Of a DNA stretch of 64,000 nt, positions 34,845 through 44,135 are shown piece by piece. Location: positions 32,435 to 96,434 of the forward strand of contig NZ_JAKXMK010000042.1 of NCBI RefSeq assembly GCF_022524485.1. The letters are read 5' to 3'. Source of the stretch: Pseudonocardia alaniniphila (lineage in GTDB: Bacteria > Actinomycetota > Actinomycetes > Mycobacteriales > Pseudonocardiaceae). A program made the position numbers and the translations under genes. Every line of letters starts with the position of its first letter. The stretch's first letter is position 1. The notes below the pieces were generated by a model. That model saw only the letters and a list, made by a program, of their open reading frames with translations. It was not told the origin of the DNA and made no database searches.

Positions 34845-36400
34845 TGGGAACCGATCTCGAGGCGCTCTCCTTCGAGCCCTTGACGCCGGTGTCCTACCTG
34901 GACCGTGCGGCGGCCGCGCACGGTGACCGCATCGCCGTGGTCGACGGCGGGCAGCGCTGGACGTACGCGGAGCTGCACCACCGGTGCCGGCGCCTGGCAG
35001 GTGCGCTGGCGCCGGTCGCCGGTGGCCGGCCGGTCGCCGTGCTGGCGCCGAACACCCACGTGTTGCTGGAGGCCAACTTCGGCGTGCCGTGGGCGGGGGT
35101 GCCGCTGGTGGCGGTGAACACCCGGCTGTCCGCGGGCGAGGTGGCCTACATCCTGGAGCACTCGCAGGCCGCGGTGCTCGTCCACGACCCGGCGTTCGAC
35201 GCGCTGGTCAGCCACGTGCTGAGCCGGATGGCGACGCCGCCGCAGGTGGTGCGCGCCGGTGAGCAGTACGAGGAGCTCCTGGCCGCGGCTGCTCCATTTG
35301 CGCTGACCCCGTCCGACGAGCGGGCGCTGCTGTCGATCAACTACACGTCCGGAACGACAGGGCGGCCGAAGGGGGTGATGTACCACCACCGCGGGGCGTA
35401 CCTGCAGGCGTTGGCGATGGTGGCGCACACCGGCCTCTCGCCGTCGGCGGTGCACCTGTGGACGTTGCCGATGTTCCACTGCAACGGCTGGTGCTTCCCG
35501 TGGGCGGTCACGGCCGCGGGTGCCACGCACGTCTGCCTGCCCAAGGTGGAGCCGGCGCAGGTGTGGCGGCTGATCCGGGAGGAGGGGGTGACCCACCTCA
35601 ACGGCGCGCCCACGGTGCTCTCGATGATCGCCTACGCACCGGAGGCCGCTCCGCTGTCCGGGCCGCCCGTGCGGGTGGCGACCGGCGGGGCGCCGCCGAG
35701 CCCGGCGATCCTGCGGCGGATGGGCGACCTGGGGTTCGACGTGACGCACCTGTACGGCCTGACGGAGACGTTCGGGCCGGTGATGATCTGCGACTGGCGA
35801 CCGGAGTGGAACTCCCTCGACGCCCACGAGCAGGCCCGGCTGAAGGCACGCCAGGGCGTGGGGAACATGATCTCGTGCCGCGCTCGGGTGGTGGCCGCGG
35901 ACGGCACGGACGTCCCGGCGGACGGGACGACGATCGGGGAGATCGCGTTGCGCGGCAACAACGTGATGCTCGGCTATCTGAACGACCCGGAGGCGACGGC
36001 AGCGGCCGTGCCGGACGGGTGGTTCCGCACCGGCGACCTCGGTGTGCTGCATCCGGACGGGTACGTGGAGCTGCGGGACCGGAGCAAGGACGTGATCATC
36101 TCGGGCGGGGAGAACATCGCCTCGGTGGAGGTGGAGCAGGCCATCTTCGAGCATCCGGCGGTTCTGGAGGTGGCGGTGGTCGCTGCGCCGGACGAGAAGT
36201 GGGGCGAGGTCCCGGTCGCCTACGTCACCGTGCACGAGGGTGCGTCGGTGACCGAGGGGCAGATCATCGATCACGTGAAGGGTCGCCTGGCCCGGTTCAA
36301 GGCGCCGAAGCGCGTGGTCTTCGGCGAACTGCCGAAGACCTCCACCGGCAAGATCCAGAAGTACGTGCTGCGGGAGACGGCCCGGGCGACGCCTGCGTAG
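34844..36400 (+). CDS. Acyl-CoA ligase (long-chain/medium-chain, AMP-binding)
   Basis: 518 residues, complete. P-loop-like INYTSGTTGRPKGVMYHH, adenylate motif LYGLTETFGP, hinge RSKDVIISGGENI and C-terminal LPKTSTGKIQKYVLRE with catalytic Lys. Belongs to the fatty-acid/methylmalonyl-type ligases with PTVLSMIAY in the acyl pocket region. Coupled to the nitroreductase gene. Confidence 0.94.
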   Translation: MGTDLEALSFEPLTPVSYLDRAAAAHGDRIAVVDGGQRWTYAELHHRCRRLAGALAPVAGGRPVAVLAPNTHVLLEANFGVPWAGVPLVAVNTRLSAGEVAYILEHSQAAVLVHDPAFDALVSHVLSRMATPPQVVRAGEQYEELLAAAAPFALTPSDERALLSINYTSGTTGRPKGVMYHHRGAYLQALAMVAHTGLSPSAVHLWTLPMFHCNGWCFPWAVTAAGATHVCLPKVEPAQVWRLIREEGVTHLNGAPTVLSMIAYAPEAAPLSGPPVRVATGGAPPSPAILRRMGDLGFDVTHLYGLTETFGPVMICDWRPEWNSLDAHEQARLKARQGVGNMISCRARVVAADGTDVPADGTTIGEIALRGNNVMLGYLNDPEATAAAVPDGWFRTGDLGVLHPDGYVELRDRSKDVIISGGENIASVEVEQAIFEHPAVLEVAVVAAPDEKWGEVPVAYVTVHEGASVTEGQIIDHVKGRLARFKAPKRVVFGELPKTSTGKIQKYVLRETARATPA

Positions 36401-36410
36401 ACCCCGGCAG

Positions 36411-36476
36411 CCGCGACATGGACACGTATCGCTGTTCGACGCGCGCCGCGTTCCGCGAGATGTGTCCATGTCGCGG
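36411..36476. repeat. Long-loop perfect inverted repeat between convergent genes
   Basis: 15-bp arms CCGCGACATGGACAC (36411-36425) and its complement (36462-36476) with a 36-nt loop, between the ligase stop and the convergent monooxygenase stop. Could be a bidirectional terminator or a member of a dispersed repeat family. Confidence 0.6.
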
Positions 36477-36499
36477 GTCGGCCCGGCTGCGTGACGCGG

Positions 36500-37663
36500 T
36501 CAGGGCACGTCCTCGTCGAACCGGAACTGGGCGGCCAGATCGTGCGTGGCGAGTGACCGCGGGACGCACCGGAGCGCGGTGTTGCGCAGCTGTGCCTGGC
36601 CACCGGTGAGCCGCAGCATCCGGTTCATCCGGCGTGCCTCCCACTGCTGCTGGGAGGTGCGGGGCAGCCGGCGGGCTGAGTAGATCTGCAGCGCTGCGGG
36701 CACGTAGGCCGGATCCGCGTCGACGAGGACCTTTCCGAGCGCCACGGCGTCCTCGAACGCCAGGCAGGCGCCCTGCCCGAGGTCGGGAGTCATCGCGTGC
36801 GCCGCGTCGCCCAGCAGCGCCACCCGGCCGACCGCGAGCGTGGGCAGCGGCCGGACGAGCTGGGCCGTCTCGACCACGTGGACGCCGGTGGGAGGGGTGG
36901 CCGCGATCAGCGCCGCGACTGACGGGTGCCAGTCGGCGCGCCGATCGAGCAGCCAGCGATGGCGCTGCTCGGGATCGACCGCCGCGTTGTCCGCGCTCGC
37001 CCGCCACAGCGAGTACCAGTAGACGCCCTCGACCATGGGCAGGCAGCCGAAGCGGTCGCCGGTGCGATCGTCCAGCAGCTCACCGACGACCGGCGCCGCG
37101 GCCGCGGGAGCGACAGGGGCGATCGCCAGCGCCGCCTTCTCCCCGGAGCCGGCGAGGCCGGGATGGGTGGGAAACAGTGCCCGGCGCAGCAGGCTGCCGG
37201 CACCGTCGGCGATCACGACGACGTCCGCCTGCACGTCAGGGACCCCGTCCACTTCGACGTGCACGTCCGTTTCCCGCACTCCGGTGACTTCCGACCAGGT
37301 CCGGATGGTGCCCGCAGGGAGTGCACCGGCCAGCAGGCCGTGCAGCCAAGGCCGGCGCACGGCCACGAACGGTGAGCCGGTCGGGCGGACCACGGCCGCC
37401 GGCTCGGGAGCGAGCAGGGTGTGTCCGTGACGGTCGCGCAGGGCGAAGCCGCCACCGTCGTGCAAGGCGGCACCCGCCCGCGGACGCGCGCCGACGCCGA
37501 GCGAGTCCAGGGCCAGCAACCCGTTGGGCAGGATGGCGACCCCGGCGCCCGCCTCGCGCAGTTCGGGTGCCCGTTCGAGAACCGTGACCTCGTGTCCCGC
37601 CCGGTGCGCGGCCACCGCCGCGGCCAGTCCACCCAGCCCTGCCCCGACAATCGCTATATGCAT
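36500..37663 (-). CDS. FAD-dependent monooxygenase (PHBH-like)
   Basis: 387 residues. GAGLGGLAAAVAAHRAGH dinucleotide motif at residues 7-12, DG motif (VVVIADGAGSLLR) and GDAAHAMTPDLGQGACLAFEDAV in the second FAD region. Group A flavoprotein hydroxylase, similar to 3-hydroxybenzoate/salicylate or zeaxanthin-epoxidase-type enzymes. Divergent from the AraC gene, which is a likely regulator. Confidence 0.92.
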   Translation of the reverse strand: MHIAIVGAGLGGLAAAVAAHRAGHEVTVLERAPELREAGAGVAILPNGLLALDSLGVGARPRAGAALHDGGGFALRDRHGHTLLAPEPAAVVRPTGSPFVAVRRPWLHGLLAGALPAGTIRTWSEVTGVRETDVHVEVDGVPDVQADVVVIADGAGSLLRRALFPTHPGLAGSGEKAALAIAPVAPAAAAPVVGELLDDRTGDRFGCLPMVEGVYWYSLWRASADNAAVDPEQRHRWLLDRRADWHPSVAALIAATPPTGVHVVETAQLVRPLPTLAVGRVALLGDAAHAMTPDLGQGACLAFEDAVALGKVLVDADPAYVPAALQIYSARRLPRTSQQQWEARRMNRMLRLTGGQAQLRNTALRCVPRSLATHDLAAQFRFDEDVP

Positions 37664-37880
37664 CGGCAGCCCTCTGTTCGTGGAACGATGTTACCGATGA
37701 TCACCTCTCGCGGTCTCGCCAACTAGTTCCTTCATCAGGTTGAACGGACAATCTGGCGGCTTCTCGGCGAATTCTTCCGTGAGTGCACCGCGAGTCGACG
37801 CCATGGCCGGCGAAGCGGCCGGAGTTGTCCAGCGCCTGATCCGTGCTGCACGGCCTACCATGTGGGCGCCGGTCGGTCAG

Positions 37881-37886
37881 TACCGT
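37881..37886 (+). promoter_or_regulatory. Leaderless -10 element of the AraC gene
   Basis: TACCGT, exactly 7 nt before the GTG at 37894, placing the transcript start at the start codon. This supports that start over the alternatives at 37843 and 37918. Confidence 0.5.
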
Positions 37887-37893
37887 TGAGGTC

Positions 37894-38847
37894 GTGGACC
37901 ACGAGCGGCGGTGGAGCATGTCCGGGATTCCACCGCGGGCCCGTTTCGGGGCATGGTGCGACCTACTGTCCGCTACGCATCTGGCTTTCGCCATCGACAT
38001 GGTCAGCCGCCCGAATCAGGAATTTGCCGCGGATGTGCAGGAGAACCGGATGGGCACGATGTCGCTGTTGCGCACGTCGGTGTTCCCGCATCGCGGGCGG
38101 CGCACCCGGCGGCAGGTGACGGCCAACACCCGCGACGTGGTCGGGTTGCACTTCATCGAATCCGGGCGCCAGGCCGTCGAGTCGGACGATGAGCGGGTGG
38201 TGCTCGGTCCGGGTGACGCGATGATCTGGGACGGCGCAGCCACCGGCGACTACGAGATCCTGGAGCCGCTGACCAAGACCACCCTGATCGTGCCGCGCTC
38301 ACTGGCCGCTACCGCACTGCCGAGCTACCGCCGGTCGTTCGTTCGGACGCTGCCTCGCGACCATGCGCCTACTCGGTCCCTGGTGCAGGTGCTGTCGGTG
38401 CTGAACGATCAGCTGCCCACGATGGCCGACGGAGCCCGCGAGGCATCGGCGTTGCTCGTCACCGAGCTTCTCCGACCGCTCGACCGGCTACAGGGCGGCA
38501 ACGGCCCGGACCGCGCCCGCTGGCCCGCCCTGCAACTGCGGGAGCGAGTGCTCGACTACATCGACGCCAACCTCGACGACACGTTGCTGTGCCCGAGCAA
38601 GATCGCCACCGCACACGGGGTGTCGGTACGCACCCTCTATTCGTCGGTCGACGGGCTGGGCATGAGCCTCGGCAGCTACATCCGGCACCGGCGGCTCGCC
38701 CGCAGCCACGACGACCTGCTCTTCGGCTCCGAGCCGGTGGCCGTGGTCGCCCGACGCTGGGGTTTTGCGAGCCCGGCGTATTTCAGCCGGGTCTTTCGGG
38801 ACCGGTACGGCATGCCGCCGGGGCGGCTGCGCCGGCAGCGCGGCTAG
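37894..38847 (+). CDS. AraC family transcriptional regulator
   Basis: 317 residues from the GTG chosen because a TANNNT box lies 7 nt upstream. N-terminal AraC-binding-like domain (RARFGAWCDLLS to LGPGDAMIWDGA) and C-terminal double HTH (IATAHGVSVRTLYSSVDG and VAVVARRWGFASPAYFSRVFRDRYG). Probable activator of the divergent FAD monooxygenase, or of the MFS gene that converges on it 3 bp downstream. Confidence 0.92.
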   Translation: MDHERRWSMSGIPPRARFGAWCDLLSATHLAFAIDMVSRPNQEFAADVQENRMGTMSLLRTSVFPHRGRRTRRQVTANTRDVVGLHFIESGRQAVESDDERVVLGPGDAMIWDGAATGDYEILEPLTKTTLIVPRSLAATALPSYRRSFVRTLPRDHAPTRSLVQVLSVLNDQLPTMADGAREASALLVTELLRPLDRLQGGNGPDRARWPALQLRERVLDYIDANLDDTLLCPSKIATAHGVSVRTLYSSVDGLGMSLGSYIRHRRLARSHDDLLFGSEPVAVVARRWGFASPAYFSRVFRDRYGMPPGRLRRQRG

Positions 38848-38850
38848 GGG

Positions 38851-40221
38851 TCAGTCGAGCCTCGCCCTGCGGGGGTCCACGTTGCGCGCTCCGAGGATCA
38901 GCAGGCCCGAGACGAGGATCGGCAGGCATCCCCAGAGCAACGCCGCGGTCGTCCAGCCGGCGCCCCTGCTCAACGAGTAGGTGACGAGCAGCCCGCCGAT
39001 GATGGCGCCGATCTGACCTGCGGCGTTGATGATCGAGCCGCCGGTCGCCCGGGTGTGGACCGGGAAACTCTCACCGTTGAAGAAGAGCAGCGCCGAGTAC
39101 GGCCCGATCAGGAAGAACAGGCCGGCGCTGTAGAGGCCGATGATCAGGCCGAAGTTCCCGGACGGTCCCAGCAGCATGGCGCCGAAGGACAGCGCCGAGA
39201 AGACCCAGCCGATCGCGATCGCGTTGCGCCGGCCGATGCGGTCGCCGAGCCAGCCGTGGAACAGATAGCCGGCGAAGGCGGTGGCATTGGAGACGATCAG
39301 GATCGCGAGTGCGTTGGTGAAGGCGATGTTCTTGCCGTCGGGAGCCGTCAGCAGCGAGGTGCCCAGGATGGCGAACACGAGGACACCGAGCCAGTTCAGC
39401 AGAAACGCCGTGCCGATCACGACGGTCGACCGCAGCGACTCGCCCTTGAAGGCGGAGGCCAGTGGCGCCGAGCGGTCGGTCAGGTCGACGCCCGCGCTCT
39501 CGGCGAGTTGGTGCGCGTCGTCGGTGCGCCCGTGCTTGAGCAGCGTCTCCGCGCGGTGGCGGGCGGCGAACTGCGGGCTCTCCTTGAGGTAGCGGGCCGC
39601 CCACAGCATGAACACCGCAGGGAACACGGCGACGATGAAGCAGAGCGACCAGCCACCGAGCGGGAACAGCAGGTAGATCGACACCGCCGCCAGGACCGAA
39701 CCCACCGGCCACCCGGACTGCACGAGCGAGTAGATGAGGCCGCGCCGCCGAACCATGGCAGGGTCGTCGCGGTAGACGTTCGCGAACAGTTCGTTGAGAT
39801 AGGTCGCGTTGATGGCCTGTTCCGCGTAGCCGAGACCGGCGAGGGACCGGACGACGATCAGGAGCACCACGCCGACCCCACCGACGATGCCGATGACCCA
39901 TCCGGCCAGCGCGGTCAGGGCCGACGCCACGGCGGCGCCGACGACCGCGATGACGATGCCGCGGCGGCGTCCGACCCGGTCGACGAGTGGGCCGACGGCG
40001 AACGCGACAAGCGCGGTTCCGGCCGTCACCCAGGTGTTGATGCCGGTCGACTCCGCCGAGGTCCAGCCCAGGTCAGCGGCGAGCTTGGGCAGCAGATTGC
40101 CGAAGAGCACGAAATCGTAGACGGCGAAGGTCCACGCAAAGAAGCAGATCCACGTTGCGATCCTGACGTCCCGAATGGTGAGGCGTGGTACCTCGGCCAG
40201 TGCCCGATCGGAAAGATCCAT
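38851..40221 (-). CDS. MFS transporter
   Basis: 456 residues from the ATG at 40221; about 12 hydrophobic segments, loop motif GPLVDRVGRRRGI and GWLGDRIGRRNAI, with a central charged loop (about 205-240). Resembles aromatic-acid:H+ or metabolite:H+ symporters. Convergent with the AraC gene. Long 388-bp region upstream. Confidence 0.92.
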   Translation of the reverse strand: MDLSDRALAEVPRLTIRDVRIATWICFFAWTFAVYDFVLFGNLLPKLAADLGWTSAESTGINTWVTAGTALVAFAVGPLVDRVGRRRGIVIAVVGAAVASALTALAGWVIGIVGGVGVVLLIVVRSLAGLGYAEQAINATYLNELFANVYRDDPAMVRRRGLIYSLVQSGWPVGSVLAAVSIYLLFPLGGWSLCFIVAVFPAVFMLWAARYLKESPQFAARHRAETLLKHGRTDDAHQLAESAGVDLTDRSAPLASAFKGESLRSTVVIGTAFLLNWLGVLVFAILGTSLLTAPDGKNIAFTNALAILIVSNATAFAGYLFHGWLGDRIGRRNAIAIGWVFSALSFGAMLLGPSGNFGLIIGLYSAGLFFLIGPYSALLFFNGESFPVHTRATGGSIINAAGQIGAIIGGLLVTYSLSRGAGWTTAALLWGCLPILVSGLLILGARNVDPRRARLD

Positions 40222-40584
40222 GCCGTTGCTTCCGTTCCTGAGAGCGTGGCTACCGGGTAGTGCTCCCGGACGGGAATGATCAATGGACCCGGTGGGACGA
40301 ACGACCGGCAGAAGCCTGCCTGCGGCAGATCGACACGCTGCGCGGATGTCGAATGAACACACCACTTCAGCATTCAGATGGCCTCTTTTTATAGCGACCG
40401 CTTCATGGGGTGGTCAAGCGGAGACGAAGCGATGCGCCCGCGTGCCGAAACGCCCGCGACCTCGACGATGGCGAGGTGCGCGGGCGTGGCGGGGATTCGA
40501 ACGGTCAGGAGACGGAACACCCCACCTCGTCCCGGCGCACCTGCTGCACGCTGTGGAGACAGCGGCCGGCAGGCACCTCCTGCG
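40222..40584. other. Intergenic region without a recognised gene
   Basis: Promoter regions for the MFS and ChrB-like genes. An AT-richer patch at 40355-40400 (around CTCTTTTTATAG) probably contains the MFS promoter. A GGGGATTCGAACGG stretch near 40483 recalls a tRNA T-arm but no stem forms. Confidence 0.4.
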
Positions 40585-40603
40585 ATGTAACAGCTGCTAC
40601 ATT
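40585..40603 (+). promoter_or_regulatory. Operator/promoter of ChrB-like gene
   Basis: 18-bp near-perfect palindrome ATGTAACAGCTGCTACAT (only the 6/13 pair mismatched) overlapping the -10 box TACATT, which ends 7 nt before the GTG start, so leaderless. A repressor bound here would block RNA polymerase; autoregulation by the ChrB-like product is likely. Confidence 0.6.
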
Positions 40604-40610
40604 CCTGGTC

Positions 40611-41156
40611 GTGACGGCGGCGGAGTGTCAGTGGCTGGTGTTGTCGGTTCGCGTGCCTGCGCAGCCGTCACGGCACCGCGTCGCCATATGGCGCGAGCTG
40701 CGGCGGGCAGGTGCCCTGTCGATCGGGCAGGGGTGCTGGGCCCTGCCGGACGTCCAGACGATGAACGCGGCCGTCGATCGGGTGCGGGACATGGCGGAGC
40801 GAGGCGACGGAGAGGCGGTCGCCGTCGTGGGGGCCGGTCGCACGGAGCAGGACCGGGCCCGTCTGGTGGCGTTGTTCACCGCTGATCGGACAGCCGAGTG
40901 GGTGGAGTTCCTGGCCGACTGCAGGAAGTTCGACGCCGAGATCGACAAGGAGATCCGCACCCGCAAGTTCACCCTGGCCGAGCTCGAGGAAGAGGAACAG
41001 AGCCTCGAGCGGCTCCGCCGATGGCACCGCGACATCCGCACGCGGGACGTCTTCGGCGCGCCGAACAGCGCTGAGGCCGACCAGCAGCTCAAGCACTGCG
41101 CGGAGCGGCTGGAGGAATACACCGAGCAGGTCTTCGCCGCCCTTCATCAGATCTGA
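40611..41156 (+). CDS. ChrB N-terminal-domain protein
   Basis: 181 residues. WLVLSVRVPAQPSRHRVAIWRELRRAGALSIG-QGCWALPD is the signature of the ChrB N-terminal domain (winged-helix, chromate-sensing regulators), followed by a helical, acidic C-terminal half (LAELEEEEQSLERLRRWH). The C-terminal superoxide-dismutase-like part of full-length ChrB is missing. It precedes an MFS gene by 46 bp instead of a ChrA pump, so the inducer may be another oxyanion or drug. Confidence 0.82.
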   Translation: MTAAECQWLVLSVRVPAQPSRHRVAIWRELRRAGALSIGQGCWALPDVQTMNAAVDRVRDMAERGDGEAVAVVGAGRTEQDRARLVALFTADRTAEWVEFLADCRKFDAEIDKEIRTRKFTLAELEEEEQSLERLRRWHRDIRTRDVFGAPNSAEADQQLKHCAERLEEYTEQVFAALHQI

Positions 41157-41202
41157 TCCGCGAGATCGCCGCATTCGGCGGGACGAGGAGACCAGGAACC
41201 CG

Positions 41203-42459
41203 ATGAACGACGTACCTGCATCCGGCCAGCAACGGGGGGCACCGGGCGTCGCGACTACCGCCGAGGTGACCCCGTTCCGCGTGCTGGCACCGCTGTACAG
41301 CGCGGGTTTCGTCACCGCGTTCGGGGCACACGCGGTCGCCGCGAGCCTCGGCACGCAGTTCGTGACGGCGCAGGTGTCGTTGTTCGCCCTCGGCTTCGCC
41401 CTCGCCGTCTACGACATCGCAGAGGTGGTGCTGAAGCCCGTGTTCGGGTCGCTGGCGGACCGGTGGGGACCACGCCCGGTTCTGCTCGGCGGCCTCGTGG
41501 TGTTCGCGCTGGTCTCCGGTGTGTTCGTCGTTGTCGACCTGCTGGGCCTGGTGAGCTCGGCTTCCGGGTCGATCGTGGCGCTGGCGCTGGTGCGCCTCGG
41601 CCAGGGGGCGGCCGCCTCGGCGTTCTCCCCGGCGGCCGGGGCGATGGTCGGCAGGCTGGTCGGCCCGACGAGACGGGGCCGGGTCTTCGGGTCCTACGGC
41701 GCATGGAAAGGCCTCGGGTACACCGCCGGGCCGTTGCTGGGCAGCGTGATCATCACTTTTGGCGGGCTGGCGGCGCTGTTCGCCACCCTCGGCGCGGTGG
41801 CGGCCGCCGTGGCGATCTGGGTCGCCGTCACGGTTCCGGTGGTCGCCCCGTTGCCGCGGCGCCGGCAGACCCTGGCCGACCTCGGACGCAGACTGCTCGA
41901 GCCCGGTTTCCTGCGGCCGACGTCGGCACTCGCGGCGACGACAGCCGCCTTGTCCGTCGGCGTGGGCTTCTTCCCGGTGATCGGGGTGAGCAGCGGGCTG
42001 CCCCCGGTCGCCACCGGTGCGGTCGTGGCCTGCCTGGCGCTGGCCTCGACCCTGGTTCAGCCACGGGCGGGCCGGGCGCACGACCGCGGCCGGCTGAGCT
42101 CGCGGCAGGCGATGGCAGCGGGGTTCGCGCTGACCGTGGCCGGGTTCGTCATCGCCGCGACGGTGCCGGGCCTCGGCGGTCTGATCCCGGCCGCGGTGGC
42201 GGTCGGCCTGGGCGTCGGGACGATCACGCCGGTCGCCTTCGCCGACCTCGCCGCCGGGTCACGTCCCGAGCGACTGGGCCAGACGATGGGGTCGGCCGAG
42301 GTCGGGCGCGAGCTGGGAGACGGGGGCGGCCCGCTGTTCGTCGGCGCTCTCGCGTCGGTCGCCACGGTCGCCGGAGGGCTGGGCGGGTTCGCCGTCGTCC
42401 TCGCTGCGATCGGGGTGGCCGCGACCGGCCGCGGCGGACGTCGGCGGACCCGCTCGTAG
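41203..42459 (+). CDS. MFS efflux transporter
   Basis: 418 residues, about 12 hydrophobic segments; loop motif SLADRWGPRPVLLGG and RLVGPTRRGRVFGSYGAWKGLGYTAGP are typical of drug:H+ antiporters (DHA1). In the same direction as and 46 bp after the ChrB-like gene, so probably co-regulated. Confidence 0.91.
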   Translation: MNDVPASGQQRGAPGVATTAEVTPFRVLAPLYSAGFVTAFGAHAVAASLGTQFVTAQVSLFALGFALAVYDIAEVVLKPVFGSLADRWGPRPVLLGGLVVFALVSGVFVVVDLLGLVSSASGSIVALALVRLGQGAAASAFSPAAGAMVGRLVGPTRRGRVFGSYGAWKGLGYTAGPLLGSVIITFGGLAALFATLGAVAAAVAIWVAVTVPVVAPLPRRRQTLADLGRRLLEPGFLRPTSALAATTAALSVGVGFFPVIGVSSGLPPVATGAVVACLALASTLVQPRAGRAHDRGRLSSRQAMAAGFALTVAGFVIAATVPGLGGLIPAAVAVGLGVGTITPVAFADLAAGSRPERLGQTMGSAEVGRELGDGGGPLFVGALASVATVAGGLGGFAVVLAAIGVAATGRGGRRRTRS

Positions 42460-42487
42460 TCAGAATTCGTGGCAGCGACGCCGCGGA

Positions 42488-43096
42488 CTACGCGTTGCCT
42501 CCGGGAGCCGCCGGACGTCGGCGGGGGCGGGGGCGGGCCCGCTCCGCCTGGGCGTCCGGCCTGGTACGGCGCTGTGTGCGCGGACGGCGTTCCCCGCGGC
42601 TCTCCGGGCGCTTGCGCGGTCCGCCGTTCTCGTTCGCGGCCTCGGGCCGAGCGTCCTCCGCGTCGGCTGTCTGCTTCTTCGCAGGCCCCGTGCGGAGTCG
42701 GCCGGCGAGCCGCTGCAGCGCCTCGAGCAGCTGCAACGCCAGGCGCTGCAGGAGTTGCAACAGCGCCATGGCGCGAGCGACCACGAGACTGAACGCGGCG
42801 CCCATCCGCGCCGGCATCGCCGTGCCGGTCGCGCGGGGCTTCTTCTTCTGCTTGGGCTTGCCTGTCAGCGCCTCGCGCAACCCGGTGCCGCCGCTCTCCG
42901 CGAAGTCGTCGAGCCGGTTCGCGACCCTGTCGACCCGCGCGATGGCCATGTCGACCACGGTGCCGAGCACCTTGGTGCCGGCGTCGCTCATCGCCTTGCG
43001 CGCAACCTCGCCCGCGACACGACTTCCGGCCCCTCCGGCGCCCTTTCGCACACCGCCGGTGGCGCGTGTCGCCGTGCGCGTCACGGTATCGGTCAT
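42488..43096 (-). CDS. Basic protein of unknown function
   Basis: 202 residues. N-terminal half (MTDTVTRTATRATGGVRKG, SRVAGEVARKAMSDAG, MAIARVDRVANRLDDFAESG) looks helical and amphipathic; the middle is leucine/glutamine rich (ALLQLLQRLALQLLEALQRL); the last 70 residues are Arg/Pro/Glu-rich and probably disordered. No enzyme motif. Resembles small actinobacterial granule- or membrane-associated proteins only in composition. Convergent with the MFS gene. Confidence 0.6.
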   Translation of the reverse strand: MTDTVTRTATRATGGVRKGAGGAGSRVAGEVARKAMSDAGTKVLGTVVDMAIARVDRVANRLDDFAESGGTGLREALTGKPKQKKKPRATGTAMPARMGAAFSLVVARAMALLQLLQRLALQLLEALQRLAGRLRTGPAKKQTADAEDARPEAANENGGPRKRPESRGERRPRTQRRTRPDAQAERARPRPRRRPAAPGGNA

Positions 43097-43333
43097 CCTG
43101 GTCACGTCCCTTCTCGGTCCGCCCGCGAGGGCAGGCACTTGCGCGTGCATCGGTCGTACGGACCCGTGCCCGGGCACCGCGGCAGTGGATGAGACGGTGT
43201 GCAGGCGCGGGTTGTATGGCCATGCCATTCCCGTTCTGGCGGTCCGGCAAGCGTCCTCGCCACGCCTCGCCGCCACGTCTCCCTCGTCACGCGCAACCGA
43301 GCCGGGTGACGTGAACCCGGGCACTGCACGGTC

Positions 43334-43339
43334 TAGATT
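43334..43339 (+). promoter_or_regulatory. Leaderless promoter of IclR gene
   Basis: TAGATT -10 box 7 nt before the ATG at 43347, with GTGAAC 17 bp further upstream as a possible -35. Confidence 0.55.
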
Positions 43340-43346
43340 CTCGACC

Positions 43347-44132
43347 ATGTCCGTGGACGAGGGTTCTGGCTCGTCGAGGCACACGCCGCTGCTGGTGCTC
43401 GGCAAGATCACCGAGATCCTCGACGCGTTCTCCCTCGCCCGCCCGGCACTGACGTTCAGCGAGATCCAGCAGGCCACCGGCCTGCCGACCTCGACCGTCC
43501 AGCGGCTGGTGACGAACATGGTGGCGCAGGGGCTGCTGGACCGCGTCGGCGACCAGATCCGGATCGGCGTGCGCATGGCGTACTGGGCGGCCCCAGCGGT
43601 CAAGGGCGTCGACGTGCTGACGATCGTCAACCCGGTGCTGCGCGAGATGCGCGACGCCACGGGGGAGACGAGCTGCTTCTTCCGTGAGGAGCAGGGGTTC
43701 CGGGTCTGCGTGGCGGTGGCCGACACCCGGCACGTCCTGCGGCGCGACATGTACGTCGGCAAGATCCTCCCGCTGCACGCCGGGTCGGCGGGCCGGGTGC
43801 TGCTCGCGTGGAACCCCGAGCTCGCCGAGGCCGTGCTGGCGCGGCCCTTGGAACCGATCACCGACACCACGGTCACGAGCCCGGAGCTCTTGCGGGAGCT
43901 GATCCGGCAGACGCGCAGCGACGGGTTCGCCATCACCACGGCCGAGCGTGAGGACGGCTCGTCCGGGTTGTCGGCCCCGGTGTTCAACTCCGCCGCGGAG
44001 CTCGTCGGAGCGGTGTCGATCAGCGGACCGACGATCCGGATGCCGCTGGCCCGGTGCGAGGAGTGGGTGGATCTGCTGGTCGGGAGCGCCGAGAAGCTCA
44101 CCAGGACCCTCGGCGGGCGCTACCCGAGCTAG
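43347..44132 (+). CDS. IclR family transcriptional regulator
   Basis: 261 residues. N-terminal winged HTH (LTFSEIQQATGLPTSTVQRLVTNM) and C-terminal effector domain (LPLHAGSAGRVLLAW, then LSAPVFNSAAELVGAVSISGP). Ends 3 bp from the convergent HMG-CoA-lyase-like gene; likely controls that operon (permease, CoA transferase, lyase). Confidence 0.94.
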   Translation: MSVDEGSGSSRHTPLLVLGKITEILDAFSLARPALTFSEIQQATGLPTSTVQRLVTNMVAQGLLDRVGDQIRIGVRMAYWAAPAVKGVDVLTIVNPVLREMRDATGETSCFFREEQGFRVCVAVADTRHVLRRDMYVGKILPLHAGSAGRVLLAWNPELAEAVLARPLEPITDTTVTSPELLRELIRQTRSDGFAITTAEREDGSSGLSAPVFNSAAELVGAVSISGPTIRMPLARCEEWVDLLVGSAEKLTRTLGGRYPS

Positions 44133-44135
44133 TGC

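Noticed and set aside
40475..40520. tRNA-like T-arm (GGGGATTCGAAC)
   Set aside because: The flanking bases do not pair into a T-stem and no anticodon or acceptor stem could be drawn on either strand.
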